The notes beneath the pieces are model-generated. The model searched no databases. It was given only the letters and a program-made list of their open reading frames with translations, and had not been told where the DNA came from. A DNA stretch of 64,000 nt. Source: Microbacterium immunditiarum (lineage in GTDB: Bacteria; Actinomycetota; Actinomycetes; Actinomycetales; Microbacteriaceae). Position numbers and translations under genes: made by a program. Location of the stretch: positions 992,001 through 1,056,000 of the forward strand of contig NZ_JACCBV010000001.1 in assembly GCF_013409785.1 (NCBI RefSeq), in the 5' to 3' direction. This document shows positions 1 through 8,411 of the stretch, piece after piece (position 1 is the first letter of the stretch; each line of letters begins with the position of its first letter).

Positions 1-384
1 GAAGCGCCGGATCCGGTTCATCCCCATGAGGTACACGTGCAGCTCGCGCTGCACCTCGACCACCCGGATGAACGTCGCGATCCCCAGGAACAGGGTCAAT
101 GCGAGGACGATCACCGCGACGGCGGTGAAGGTGCCGGAATCCATTCCTCCCTGCGAGGTGAATCCGAAAGCCACGCCTGCGGCGGACACGACGCCCAGGT
201 AGAGACTCGTTCGCGTGAGCGATGCCGTCCACGCGGCGGTGACAGCGGCCATGAGCACGCTGTACTCGGTCGTGAGCGCCTCGCGCACGCGCGCGTCATC
301 GGGCGAGGCGGGTGGGGCGGGAGGGCGGTCCGGTGCACCGGCGGCGCTCGGTGCGCCGTCGGGGGCGTCGTCGCTGGGGCGCAT
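1..384 (-). CDS. Hypothetical membrane protein, 3' end beyond window
   Basis: The reading frame starts at ATG 384 and runs off the left edge after 128 codons without a stop, so only the N-terminal part is visible. Residues 1-30 are a Pro/Ala/Asp-rich, probably disordered tail. Two hydrophobic segments follow, near residues 60-80 and 88-108, separated by a short Gly/Ser loop. After them comes an amphipathic, basic stretch (VVEVQRELHVYLMGMNRIRR). This looks like a small inner-membrane protein with a cytoplasmic C-terminal region. No catalytic motif is visible and I do not recognise the family. It lies 23 bases downstream of the dinB stop on the same strand and may be co-transcribed with it. Confidence 0.75.
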   Translation of the reverse strand, partial: MRPSDDAPDGAPSAAGAPDRPPAPPASPDDARVREALTTEYSVLMAAVTAAWTASLTRTSLYLGVVSAAGVAFGFTSQGGMDSGTFTAVAVIVLALTLFLGIATFIRVVEVQRELHVYLMGMNRIRRF

Positions 385-407
385 GCCTCATCGTAAGCAC
401 GCGCCGC

Positions 408-1604
408 TCACTCGTGTTCGGGGAGCACCGGCGTCGACCAGCCGGGATCGCGACCGAGCTGCGCGGCACGGGCGACCGACGTCGCGCCGAACCTGTCGCG
501 CACGGCGTCGAGCACGTTGTCGAGGCGCATTCCGTCGTCCCAGTCGATCGGAAGCTCCGGCTGAACGCCCTCGATGTGGCTCAGTTGCGACAGTGAGACG
601 CCGATGAGGGTGATCCCGCGCTCGGCGATCACCGGCAGCGCCGCGGCGAGCAGGCCTCGCGCGACCGCGAGCAGCACCGCCGTCCGGTCGGTGGGGGAGC
701 GGAGGGTGCGCGAGCGCGTCGCCTTCGCGAAGTCGCCGTAGCGAAGGCGCAGCACGACCGTGCGGCACACCCGGTGGCGGTCGCGCAGCCGGCGCGCGAG
801 GCGGTCGACGATCTGGGTGAGGAAGAGGTCCAGCTCTTCGGCCGTGCGTGGTCGGGTGCCGAGCGCGCGCTGAGAGCCGATCGACCCCCGCCGTCTCGTG
901 GTGTCGACCGGACGCGGGTCGCGGAGCCGGGCGAGCGCGTGAAGGTGCGCGCCGGCCGCCTTGCCGAGGAGGCGCTCGGCGGTCGCGGCTTCGAGCTCGG
1001 CCAGCTCCCCGACGGTGTGGATGCCCAGGCGGTGCAGCTTCTCGGCGGTGACGGCGCCGACGCCCCACAGCCGCTCGACCGGAAGCGGGAGGAGGAACGC
1101 CTGCTCCTGCTCGGGCTCGACCACGAGCAGGCCGTCGGGCTTGCTGACCGCGCTCGCGACCTTCGCGAGGAACTTCGTGCGGGCGACCCCGACCGAGATC
1201 GCCAGTCCGACCTCGGCTCGCACCCGCTGGCGCAGTCCGACCGCGATCTGTTCCGGCGTGCCCGCGATGCGCCGGAGGCCCCCGACCTCGAGGAAGGCCT
1301 CGTCGATCGAGAGTCCCTCGACGAGCGGCGTGGTGTCGCGGAAGATCTCGTACACGGCCTTGCTGGCGGCGGAGTACGCCTCCATCCGAGGCGGGACGAC
1401 GACGGCATCCGGACACAGCTCTCGAGCCTGCCTGCCGCCCATCGCGGTGCGCACTCCGCGCGCCTTCGCCTCGTAACTGGCCGCCAGCACCACCCCGCCG
1501 CCGACGATCACCGGTCGTCCTCGCAGCTCGGGTGCGTCGCGCTGCTCGACCGAGGCGTAGAACGCGTCGAGGTCGGCATGCAGCACGGTCGCCTCGCCCC
1601 GCAT
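408..1604 (-). CDS. dinB: DNA polymerase IV (Y-family translesion polymerase)
   Basis: The 398-residue product is an error-prone Y-family polymerase that extends primers past damaged bases. The N-terminus has the metal-binding motif HADLDAFYASVE (Asp11, Asp13), and the second catalytic motif LSIDEAFLEV supplies Asp101 and Glu102. Palm and fingers occupy about residues 1-165. The helix-hairpin-helix thumb is near 170-230 (VERLWGVGAVTAEKLHRLGI), and the little-finger domain is about 240-350. Length is usual for actinobacterial DinB proteins. No canonical C-terminal beta-clamp peptide is obvious; the tail ends PGWSTPVLPEHE. A 7-bp hairpin (1620-1637) lies just upstream, but no actinobacterial SOS box was seen, so LexA control is not supported. 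Confidence 0.95.
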   Translation of the reverse strand: MRGEATVLHADLDAFYASVEQRDAPELRGRPVIVGGGVVLAASYEAKARGVRTAMGGRQARELCPDAVVVPPRMEAYSAASKAVYEIFRDTTPLVEGLSIDEAFLEVGGLRRIAGTPEQIAVGLRQRVRAEVGLAISVGVARTKFLAKVASAVSKPDGLLVVEPEQEQAFLLPLPVERLWGVGAVTAEKLHRLGIHTVGELAELEAATAERLLGKAAGAHLHALARLRDPRPVDTTRRRGSIGSQRALGTRPRTAEELDLFLTQIVDRLARRLRDRHRVCRTVVLRLRYGDFAKATRSRTLRSPTDRTAVLLAVARGLLAAALPVIAERGITLIGVSLSQLSHIEGVQPELPIDWDDGMRLDNVLDAVRDRFGATSVARAAQLGRDPGWSTPVLPEHE

Positions 1605-1723
1605 CCGACCCCTCCTGCCGATCCGCCTGTGCGGATCGTCGCACCTACCGGGGACACGGCTTCCGCGCTATCGGCGGAGGCGCGCGCCCCTAGGCTTCGG
1701 GGAAACACACGACGGGAGTCGCG

Positions 1724-1888
1724 ATGGCTGAGAGGGCTTCGATCTGGCAGCGGATCGTCCGGTGGTTCCGCCCCGAGCGCGAGACGTACGACACGCGGCG
1801 CACCCGCCCCGACGAGCCCGGCGACCGTCCGAACGATCAGTTCAACGAGCCCACCGACCAGCGTCGTGCGGGATGGTCGGGCTGGTGA
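1724..1888 (+). CDS. Small basic hypothetical protein, 54 aa
   Basis: A short ORF opening with ATG 1724, preceded by GGGAG at a 5-base spacing, and closing with TGA 1886-1888. Codons are G/C-biased at the third position. The N-terminus (ASIWQRIVRWFRPE) is a basic amphipathic segment rich in Trp and Arg. The rest is hydrophilic (many Arg, Asp, Pro, Asn) and probably disordered, ending GWSGW. A TAGGCT box at 1691-1696 could be its -10 element, giving a leader of about 20 bases. It ends 12 bases before the convergent SnoaL-like gene. I do not recognise a family; an artefactual ORF is possible but the start region is good. Confidence 0.6.
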   Translation: MAERASIWQRIVRWFRPERETYDTRRTRPDEPGDRPNDQFNEPTDQRRAGWSGW

Positions 1889-1900
1889 GGCCGTCGCCCA

Positions 1901-2341
1901 TCACGCCGCGGCAGGGGTGAACGGCTCGTAGCAGTCGAACGTCTCGTGCCGCACGATCGCGCCGTCGCGCACGGTGAGCATCGCCGCGACGTGGGCGATG
2001 AGCTCCTGGCCTTCGCGGAACGGGCCGACGGATGCGCCGATCACCCCCCGCCACGTCGCACGCGCGGCGGCCCGCTCGCCGTCGGCGATGACCTCGTGCA
2101 CCGTGAACTCCTGCTCGCGCAGCAGCGCTTTGCCGCGGGCGAATCCCTCGACCGTCTGCGCCAGATCGCGGGACACCCCGGTCGGCACGAGCGCGTTCGG
2201 ATGCTCGACGAGCACGACGTCGGGCGCGAGCACGGAGCGCAGGTCCTCCTCGGTGGAGGAGAGGTCGGACACGATCCGGTAGTAGCGGCGCACGACCTGT
2301 TCGACGTCGGTCGCCGGTTGCAGCATCCGCTCTGTCGTCAC
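1901..2341 (-). CDS. SnoaL / NTF2-like protein
   Basis: About 146 residues with the cone-shaped SnoaL/NTF2 fold pattern. An N-terminal helix pair (VEQVVRRYYRIVSDLSSTEEDLRSVLAPDVVLVEHP) is followed by strands carrying an EGFARGKALLREQEFTVHEVIADGERAAARATWRG pattern, ending in RHETFDCYEPF. Members bind small hydrophobic ligands or act as small isomerases or hydrolases; the substrate here cannot be read. The frame is open to ATG 2359, but that codon lies inside the MarR operator. GTG 2341 sits 7 bases after a TAATAC -10-like box and is preferred; ATG 2326 is a third option. It is divergent from the marR gene and shares its operator, so it is probably the target of that regulator. Confidence 0.8.
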   Translation of the reverse strand: MTTERMLQPATDVEQVVRRYYRIVSDLSSTEEDLRSVLAPDVVLVEHPNALVPTGVSRDLAQTVEGFARGKALLREQEFTVHEVIADGERAAARATWRGVIGASVGPFREGQELIAHVAAMLTVRDGAIVRHETFDCYEPFTPAAA

Positions 2342-2353
2342 GTCGTAAGTATT

Positions 2354-2371
2354 ACACAACCATAGTTGTGT
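2354..2371. promoter_or_regulatory. MarR operator between snoaL-like and marR genes
   Basis: Perfect inverted repeat with 7-base arms ACACAAC and GTTGTGT separated by CATA. The right arm abuts a TAGTCT -10 box (2371-2376) that lies 6 bases before the marR ATG, and the left arm overlaps the likely TAATAC -10 box of the divergent gene. A protein bound here would cover both promoters. MarR-type regulators are known to bind such 16-20 bp palindromes and to repress themselves; assignment to this regulator is inference. Confidence 0.7.
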
Positions 2372-2382
2372 AGTCTACGACC

Positions 2383-2868
2383 ATGAAGACGGATGCCCCG
2401 ACCTCCGCCGGCGACCTCGACACGGCCACCCTGCTCTCGCTCGCGGGGTCGCTCGCCGAGGGGGCCGTCATCGAGGCGGTGCGCGCCCGCGGCTACGAGG
2501 TGACGCGGGCGCACGGGTACGTCTTCCAGCGCCTGCTCACCGGGGACCAGACGATCACCGCGCTCGCGGCCGATCTGCGCATCACGCAGCAGGGTGCGTC
2601 GAAGCACGTGGCGGAACTCGAACGGCTGGGGCTCGTGTCGCGCCGAGTGGCACCCGACGACCGGCGTTCGCGGATCGTGGGGCTGACGGATGCCGGCCGC
2701 GAGGTCATCGACGCTGCGCGACGTGCCCGGACGGAGTTCGAAGCGCGCGTGCGCGCGATCGTCGGCGATGACCTTCTCGCGGCGACGCGTCGCGCGCTCG
2801 CGATGGTGCTGGACGAGGGTGGGACGTCGGCGCACATCGCCGATCGGAGCGTTCCGCTGGATGAGTGA
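2383..2868 (+). CDS. MarR-family transcriptional regulator
   Basis: 161 residues. The winged-helix core spans about residues 45-110: QRLLTGDQTITALAADLRITQQGASKHVAELERLGLVSRRVAPDDRRSRIV gives the recognition helix and the basic wing with the typical DDRRSR turn. Flanking N- and C-terminal helices form the dimerisation region. The ATG lies 6 bases after a TAGTCT -10 box with no Shine-Dalgarno sequence, so the mRNA is probably leaderless. It likely represses itself and the divergent SnoaL-like gene through the palindrome at 2354-2371. The inducing ligand is unknown. Confidence 0.9.
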   Translation: MKTDAPTSAGDLDTATLLSLAGSLAEGAVIEAVRARGYEVTRAHGYVFQRLLTGDQTITALAADLRITQQGASKHVAELERLGLVSRRVAPDDRRSRIVGLTDAGREVIDAARRARTEFEARVRAIVGDDLLAATRRALAMVLDEGGTSAHIADRSVPLDE

Positions 2869-3202
2869 GGTCGCGGGTGCGGGTATTCGGCTCCTTCCCG
2901 GTCTGCTCGAAGATCGCCACCATGTGAGCCATGCGCTGCGCATCCTGCGTGAGCGTCTCGTATCCGTGTTGCGTGATGAGGTACACCTGCGGCGCGGTCG
3001 TCGCTTTCGACTTCGCCGACCACGGCAACCTCTTCTGGGACGCCGGCTGGCAGCACGTCGCCGGCTCGAGACGCCCTTCGTCCTGCTGCGGCTCGCATTG
3101 CCGGCGCTGCTGATCGGCTTCTGCCTCGTGCTCACCGTTCAGTTGGCGTATCAGTGGATCCTCTATCGCCGAGACCTCGACCCGCTTCACGGCTGACGCC
3201 GC
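2869..3202. other. Ambiguous region between marR and pckG; possible small or decayed genes
   Basis: No confident gene is assigned here, but two stretches look protein-like. On the minus strand an open frame from TTG 3028 reads through a natural-looking segment (PQVYLITQHGYETLTQDAQR, then MAHMVAIFEQTGKEPN) with strong G/C third positions. It has no stop until 2705, deep inside marR, and no convincing ribosome site. On the plus strand a frame ending at TGA 3194-3196 encodes a clear transmembrane segment (LALPALLIGFCLVLTVQLAY) near a C-terminus, but has no normal start codon close by. An upstream stretch in another frame (2990-3060) is also G/C3-rich. Decay or a frameshift would explain this pattern. 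Confidence 0.3.
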
Positions 3203-5047
3203 TCACGTGGGGTCGAAGTTCATCTCCCACTGCTTCGGAGAGCGCCAGAGCGCGCTCGTCGTGAGGGACCGGATCATCTCCATCTCCTTGGGCAGGCGCG
3301 TGTAGAGCTTCATGAAGAGCTCTTCGACGTCGAGGAGCTCGGCGGTCCAGTCGCGCCGGTTGATCGCCATGCAGGCGAAGAAGTCCTCCTCCGAGAAGTC
3401 CAGACCGTCCCAGTCGATGTCCTCGTAGCGGGGCATCCACCCGAGGGGACTCTCGATCGCCATCGCCTTGCCGCGAGACCGGGCGACGACCCATTGCAGG
3501 ATCCGCATGTTCTCTCCGAACCCCGGCCACAGGAAGCTCCCGTCTTCGTCGCGGCGGAACCAGTTGACCTCGAAGATGCGCGGCGCGTTGCGGACCTTGC
3601 GCCCCAGGGCGAGCCAGTGGTTGATGTAGTCGCCCATGTGGTACCCGGCGAACGGCAGCATCGCGAAGGGGTCGCGGCGCACCACGCCCTGCTTCCCGAA
3701 CGCGGCCGCGGTCGTCTCCGACCCCATCGTGGCGGCCATGTACACGCCGAACGCCCAGTTGAAGCTCTGCACCACGAGCGGGATGGTGCCCGCTCGGCGG
3801 CCGCCGAAGATGAAGGCACGCAGCGGCACGCCCTGCGGGTCGTCCCACGCTTCGTCCAGCGCCGGGTTGAGCGTCACGGGCGAGGTGAAGCGAGAGTTCG
3901 GATGCGCCGCCTTCGTCTGCGACTCGGGAGTCCAGTCGTTCCCCTCCCAGTCGATCGCGTGCGCGGGCGGCGGGCCGTCCATGCCTTCCCACCACACGTC
4001 GCCGTCGTCCGTGAGCGCGACGTTCGTGAAGATCGTGTCCGAGCGCATCGACTCCATCGCGTTCGGGTTCGTCGCATACGACGTGCCCGGAGCGACGCCG
4101 AAGTACCCCGCCTCGGGGTTGATCGCCACGAGCGTGCCGTCTTCGCGGGGTTTGATCCAGGCGATGTCGTCGCCGACCGTCGTGACCTTCCACCCCTTCT
4201 CGGCGATCGCCTTCGGGGGCACGAGCATCGCGAAGTTCGTCTTGCCGCACGCGCTCGGGAAGGCGGCGGCCACGTACGTCTTCTCGCCCCCGGGGTCCGT
4301 CACGCCCAGGATGAGCATGTGCTCGGCGAGCCAGCCGTCGTCGCGGGCCATCGTCGAGGCGATGCGCAGGGCGAGGCACTTCTTGCCGAGCAGGGCGTTG
4401 CCGCCGTAGCCCGATCCGTAGGACCAGATCTCGCGGGTCTCGGGGAAGTGCGCGATGTACTTCTCGGTCGGGTTGCACGGCCACGGCACATCCGCTTCGC
4501 CGTCGCTCAGCGGAGCGCCGACGGTGTGCATGCACGGCACGAACTCGCCGTCCGTTCCGAGCGCCTCGGCGGGAGCACGTCCCATCCGGGTCATGATCTT
4601 CATGCTCACCACGACGTACGGCGAGTCCGTGAGCTGCACGCCGAGCTGGGAGATGGGCGAACCGAGCGGGCCCATGCTGAAGGGGATCACGTACATCGTG
4701 CGGCCGGCCATCGAGCCGGCGAAGCGGTCCCGGAGGATCCCCTTCATCCTCTTCGGCTCCATCCAGTTGTTGGTCGGGCCCGCATCCTCCTCGCTTCGCG
4801 CGCAGATGAAGGTGCGCTCCTCCACGCGGGCGACGTCGCTGTCGTCGCTGCGCGCCAGGAAGCTGCGCGGGCGCTTCTCAGGATTGAGCCGGATGAACGT
4901 TCCGGCCGCGACCAGTTCCTCGCAGAGGCGGTCGTACTCCTCATCCGATCCGTCGCACCAGTGGATGTCCGCGGGAGTGCAGAGTTCAGCCATCTTCTGC
5001 ACCCACGCGATGAGCTCGGGATGCGTGACCCAGTCCGGTGTGCTCAT
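3203..5047 (-). CDS. pckG: Phosphoenolpyruvate carboxykinase (GTP)
   Basis: The 614-residue enzyme interconverts oxaloacetate and phosphoenolpyruvate using GTP/GDP, the gluconeogenic entry point in the cytoplasm. The nucleotide-binding kinase-1a loop [11 protein letters not shown] lies at residues 261-271 with the catalytic Cys of the GTP class (Cys268). The kinase-2 segment VGDDIAWI is at 291-298. The oxaloacetate-binding region around 205-220 reads [16 protein letters not shown], and [10 protein letters not shown] lies at 94-103. Start ATG 5047 gives the usual family length; the longer upstream frame has no support. It is transcribed away from the IclR-family gene with 143 bases between them, so that regulator might influence it. 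Confidence 0.97.
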   Translation of the reverse strand: MSTPDWVTHPELIAWVQKMAELCTPADIHWCDGSDEEYDRLCEELVAAGTFIRLNPEKRPRSFLARSDDSDVARVEERTFICARSEEDAGPTNNWMEPKRMKGILRDRFAGSMAGRTMYVIPFSMGPLGSPISQLGVQLTDSPYVVVSMKIMTRMGRAPAEALGTDGEFVPCMHTVGAPLSDGEADVPWPCNPTEKYIAHFPETREIWSYGSGYGGNALLGKKCLALRIASTMARDDGWLAEHMLILGVTDPGGEKTYVAAAFPSACGKTNFAMLVPPKAIAEKGWKVTTVGDDIAWIKPREDGTLVAINPEAGYFGVAPGTSYATNPNAMESMRSDTIFTNVALTDDGDVWWEGMDGPPPAHAIDWEGNDWTPESQTKAAHPNSRFTSPVTLNPALDEAWDDPQGVPLRAFIFGGRRAGTIPLVVQSFNWAFGVYMAATMGSETTAAAFGKQGVVRRDPFAMLPFAGYHMGDYINHWLALGRKVRNAPRIFEVNWFRRDEDGSFLWPGFGENMRILQWVVARSRGKAMAIESPLGWMPRYEDIDWDGLDFSEEDFFACMAINRRDWTAELLDVEELFMKLYTRLPKEMEMIRSLTTSALWRSPKQWEMNFDPT

Positions 5048-5190
5048 GCTCCGAGCATGCCTCGGGGCTCGGGCGCGCACCAGGCTCTTGACTGCACAAT
5101 GGGACGCGTGACGGCGATGCCGTGGTCGGAGCGCAATCCGGCCGAGCTCGAATGCGGCGCGACCCCTTTCCGCTGGGCGATAATCGAGGG

Positions 5191-6012
5191 GTGGCCGAGC
5201 GAATCGACGAAGAGGCTCCCGCGGTCGAAGAGACTGCGGATTCGGCATCCGAACTGCCCAAATCGGTCATCGACCGCGCGTTCCTGATCCTCGGCACGTT
5301 CCAGGGCGGGCGCGTGCGGCAGTCGCTCTCCGACATCAGCCGCCGCACGGGCCTCCCGATCGCGACGTGCTATCGGATCGTGCAGCGCCTCGCCGAGTGG
5401 GGTGCACTCGAGCGCGACGGCGAGAGCCGCTACCGGATCGGCCTGCGGCTGTGGGAGGTCGCCTCGCTCGCACCGCGGTCGGTCGGGTTGCAACGCCTCG
5501 CGCGTCCGTTCATGCAAGACCTCTACGAGACGACCGGCTACGCGTCGCACCTCGCCATTCGAGAGGGCACGGAGCTCGTGTCGATCGACCGGTTCCAGAG
5601 CCCGCGCCGGCGTGTGCGCCGCCCGCTCGTGGGCGGCCGGTATCCGCTGCACGCGACCGCGATCGGGCAGGTGCTGCTCGCCCACGCGCCGGCCGACATC
5701 CGCGAGGAGGTGCTGAGCGGGCCGCTCGAGGCCTTCACGACGAACACCTACACGCGCCGCGACGAGCTCGAGAAGGCGCTCGACGACATCCGCCGGCAGG
5801 GTTTCGCGGTGAGCGACCGGCAGGTCGATCTCATCCACATCGGCGTCGCCGCTCCGGTGTGGGGGCCCGAGGGGAACGTCGTCGCCGCCGTCTCGCTCGC
5901 CCTCACCGAGGCCGACATCGACGGCAAGAACATGGTGCACCTCGTGCGCATCACCGCGAACGGCATCTCGCGCGCGCTGCGCGAAGCGGGTTACGTAGAC
6001 GTCGCCGGCTGA
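5191..6012 (+). CDS. IclR-family transcriptional regulator (first copy)
   Basis: 273 residues from GTG 5191. An N-terminal winged helix (about residues 25-90; [20 protein letters not shown], then [13 protein letters not shown]) precedes the IclR effector domain (about 100-270; [40 protein letters not shown]). The start has a GATAAT -10 box at 5179-5184 only 6 bases upstream, so a leaderless message is likely; a GAGGGG stretch also precedes it. Neighbours are pckG (divergent) and the acyl-CoA-ligase-like gene (convergent). Its target could be the catabolic genes to the right, where a different palindrome (7777-7802) sits. Effector unknown. Confidence 0.9.
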   Translation: MAERIDEEAPAVEETADSASELPKSVIDRAFLILGTFQGGRVRQSLSDISRRTGLPIATCYRIVQRLAEWGALERDGESRYRIGLRLWEVASLAPRSVGLQRLARPFMQDLYETTGYASHLAIREGTELVSIDRFQSPRRRVRRPLVGGRYPLHATAIGQVLLAHAPADIREEVLSGPLEAFTTNTYTRRDELEKALDDIRRQGFAVSDRQVDLIHIGVAAPVWGPEGNVVAAVSLALTEADIDGKNMVHLVRITANGISRALREAGYVDVAG

Positions 6013-6051
6013 CGCGCCCGACGTCAGGCGAGGGGCCCTCGCGAGATGGCC

Positions 6052-7683
6052 TCACCTGGCGGAGCCGACGGCCGCGGCGCCGTGCGCCGCCCGGCGCTCG
6101 AGCTCGGCCGTGGCATCCGCCTTCACCTTCTCGAGCACCACCTTGCCGGTGGGGGAGCGCTCGAGACTCGGCCGCACGAACACGTGGCGGGGCTTCTTGT
6201 AGCCCGCGAGGCGCTCGTCGACGAACGCGAGCAGCGCCGGCACGTCGACCTCGGCCCCGCCCGCGGGCGCGATCATCGCCGACACCACCTCGCCGAAGCG
6301 CCGGTCGGGAAGGCCGAACACCACGGCGTCGTCGACATCCGGATGCGCCAGCAACACCTCCTCGACCTCGGCGGGGAAGACCTTCTCGCCGCCCGTGTTC
6401 ACGACGGCGGCGAGCCGGCCGAGCAGCTCGATCGTGCCGTCGCCGCGCGCGCGGGCCCAGTCTCCCGGGATGACGTAGCGGTGACCGCGGATCTCGCGGA
6501 ACGTCTGAGCGGTCTTCTCGGGGTCGCGGTAGTAGCCGCGCGGGAGGATTCCGCGATACGCGAGCAGGCCGAGGGCGCCGGGCTCGATCGTGATCTCCTC
6601 GAGGTCATCGTTCAGCAGCACGGCATCCGGTGTCAGCACGAACCGCGCCGGGAGGTCGTCGGCGTGACGCGTGATGCCGAACGCGAACGGTCCGCCCTCG
6701 CTCGCCGCGAGGAGGTCGACGATCTGCAGGTCGCCGAGCGCGTGCAGCCGGCGCTTCACGTCGTCGCTGAAGCGCATGCCCGAGCTGAGGATCGAGTCGA
6801 CGTGCGGGAGCCCCGCTTCGCGTTCGGCGACCTCGACCAGGGGCAGGGCGACGGCGTCGCCGGCGACGATCAGGCGCGTCGCCTTCACGTCCATCGCGAG
6901 TCGATACGCGGCGTCGACGTCGAGGCTCGGCCGGGGGAGGAGGGCGATCGTTCCACCGAGGGCGAGCGTGCCCATCGTCGTGGACTGCGCCGTGCCGTGC
7001 AGAAGCGGGCTGAGAGGCAGCGTCGTCACGCGCGGAGTCGACGGATCGACGGCGATCGCCACCGCGTCCTCGAGGCTCTCGGGCGGCGTGACGCCGATGA
7101 GGCCCCACGTCGACTGGCGCCGCGCGGCGAGCAGCGTGTCGAGGTCCCACACGACCGCCTTGGGCGCGCCCGTGGTGCCGCCCGTGTACAGGCGCAGGTC
7201 GGCGCCGGGGGGCGCACTCGCGGGGAGCTCTCCGCCCGCCGCGACGATGTCGGCGTAGCGCGTCGCGCCCGGCAGTTCATCGCCGCCGTCGTCGACTGTG
7301 ACGAGCTCGATGTCGAGTCCTTCCGCGGCCTCGGCCGCGATCGCGCCGAGCGACGTCGGCACGACGAGCACGCGGGCATCCGAGTCGATCAGCAGCGCCC
7401 GCACCTCGGACGCGCGGTACCGGTAGTTGATCGCGACGGGCGCGACGCCCACGGCGAGGCAGCCCCACATCACGGTGAGGTGCTCGGGACGGTTGTACAG
7501 CAGCAGGGCGACCGCTTCCTGCGGGCGCAGCCCGGTCACCTCGGTGAGGTGACGCGCGAACGCGCCGGACTCCTGGGCGAACTCCGCCCACGTCAGCCGG
7601 TCATCGCGCGTGACGATCGCGGGCCGGTCGGGTGCGGCCAGCGCGATCCCTCGCCAGAGGTCGCTGTAGTGCGGAACCGTCAT
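6052..7683 (-). CDS. AMP-binding acyl-CoA synthetase-like enzyme
   Basis: 543 residues of the adenylate-forming superfamily, which activates a carboxylic acid with ATP and passes it to coenzyme A. The phosphate-binding loop LYTGGTTGAPK is at about 165-175. The motif region GILPRGYYRDPEKTAQTF, the hinge GRLAAVVNTGGEKVFPAEVE and the C-terminal catalytic lysine in SPTGKVVLEK are all present. ATG 7683 begins the conserved part (MTVPHYSDLWRG). The acid substrate cannot be read from sequence. The gene is divergent from the UGSC operon across 190 bases that hold an inverted repeat, so its acid may belong to the same pathway. 3-Hydroxyacyl- or aryl-CoA ligases are alternatives. Confidence 0.88.
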   Translation of the reverse strand: MTVPHYSDLWRGIALAAPDRPAIVTRDDRLTWAEFAQESGAFARHLTEVTGLRPQEAVALLLYNRPEHLTVMWGCLAVGVAPVAINYRYRASEVRALLIDSDARVLVVPTSLGAIAAEAAEGLDIELVTVDDGGDELPGATRYADIVAAGGELPASAPPGADLRLYTGGTTGAPKAVVWDLDTLLAARRQSTWGLIGVTPPESLEDAVAIAVDPSTPRVTTLPLSPLLHGTAQSTTMGTLALGGTIALLPRPSLDVDAAYRLAMDVKATRLIVAGDAVALPLVEVAEREAGLPHVDSILSSGMRFSDDVKRRLHALGDLQIVDLLAASEGGPFAFGITRHADDLPARFVLTPDAVLLNDDLEEITIEPGALGLLAYRGILPRGYYRDPEKTAQTFREIRGHRYVIPGDWARARGDGTIELLGRLAAVVNTGGEKVFPAEVEEVLLAHPDVDDAVVFGLPDRRFGEVVSAMIAPAGGAEVDVPALLAFVDERLAGYKKPRHVFVRPSLERSPTGKVVLEKVKADATAELERRAAHGAAAVGSAR

Positions 7684-7776
7684 GCATTCGCTCCTTCGCG
7701 GGCTGCCTACGCGGACTGCGGCCGGGGTCGTCCCACCAGCCTCCGGGATCTTCTCGCGAGGTGGGCGCGGCGGGAA

Positions 7777-7802
7777 CGGATTTTTTCGCATGGTGAAATC
7801 CG
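7777..7802. promoter_or_regulatory. Inverted repeat in the ligase/UGSC divergent promoter region
   Basis: Seven-base arms CGGATTT and AAATCCG flank a 12-base spacer, which itself begins with a T-run. It is the only notable symmetry between the divergent starts at 7683 and 7874. Position and size fit a regulator operator serving both directions; the first IclR gene (5191) is the nearest candidate regulator. It does not match the 15-bp box repeated at 14.6-25.8 kb. Confidence 0.45.
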
Positions 7803-7873
7803 GATGCGCCCGTCCGCCGGCCGCGTGGCAGATTGATCGCGCTACGACGGGAACCGCGATGAAGGGTATTCGA

Positions 7874-8410
7874 ATGGTTCAAGAACTCCTGCTCGACCCG
7901 ACGGGAATGGACGAGCGCGCCGCCGACTCGACTCTCTCGCCGCGTCCGACGAGCCTGCGAGGCCTCACGATCGGGTTACTCGACAACACCAAGCCGAACG
8001 CGACGAACCTCCTCCGCGAGATCGGCGAGGAGCTGCAGCGCAGCTACGGCGCCGGCGAGACCCGTCTGTACACGAAGGACTACTTCGGCACGCCGGCCGC
8101 GGACGATCTCATCGCGCAGATCGCCGAGGAGGTCGATGTCGTGGTCACGGCCGTGGGCGACTGCGGCTCGTGCAGCGCCGCGACCGTCGCCGACGGCATC
8201 CTGCTCGAGCGTGCGGGCGTTCCGACAGTGAGCATCACGTCGGACTCGTTCTTCCCGTCCGGTCGCGCGATGGCCAAGGTGCAGGGGTTCCCGGGCTTCG
8301 ACTTCTTCGCCGTGAAGCACCCCGTGGCGAGCCTGAGTGCCGACGAGATCCGCGAGCGTGCGCTCGCGGCGATTCCCGAGGTCGTTCGCATCCTCGGTGT
8401 GGAGGAGTGA
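7874..8410 (+). CDS. UGSC-family (seleno)protein, cysteine form
   Basis: 178 residues matching the family named for its U-G-S-C redox motif. Here the motif reads GDCGSCSA with Cys97 and Cys100, so the selenocysteine position is an ordinary TGC cysteine. The N-terminal hallmark LTIGLLDNTKPNATNLL is at 31-47 and the segment PTVSITSDSFFPSGRAMAKV lies downstream. Function is unestablished; the spacing suggests a thiol-based enzyme or carrier. ATG 7874 is chosen because AAGGG lies 7 bases upstream; ATG 7859 is in frame but lacks a site. The next gene starts one base after this stop, so the two are tightly coupled. Confidence 0.85.
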   Translation: MVQELLLDPTGMDERAADSTLSPRPTSLRGLTIGLLDNTKPNATNLLREIGEELQRSYGAGETRLYTKDYFGTPAADDLIAQIAEEVDVVVTAVGDCGSCSAATVADGILLERAGVPTVSITSDSFFPSGRAMAKVQGFPGFDFFAVKHPVASLSADEIRERALAAIPEVVRILGVEE

Positions 8411-8411
8411 C

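Noticed and set aside
1620..1637. SOS box or terminator before dinB
   Set aside because: The GATCCGC/GCGGATC hairpin does not match the actinobacterial LexA box and lacks a T-run.
6028..6042. Terminator between iclR and the ligase gene
   Set aside because: GCGAGGGGCCCTCGC is palindromic but leaves no loop for a normal RNA hairpin and has no T-run.
7874..8410. Selenoprotein with an in-frame UGA
   Set aside because: The motif codon is TGC; the frame has no internal TGA, so no recoding is needed.
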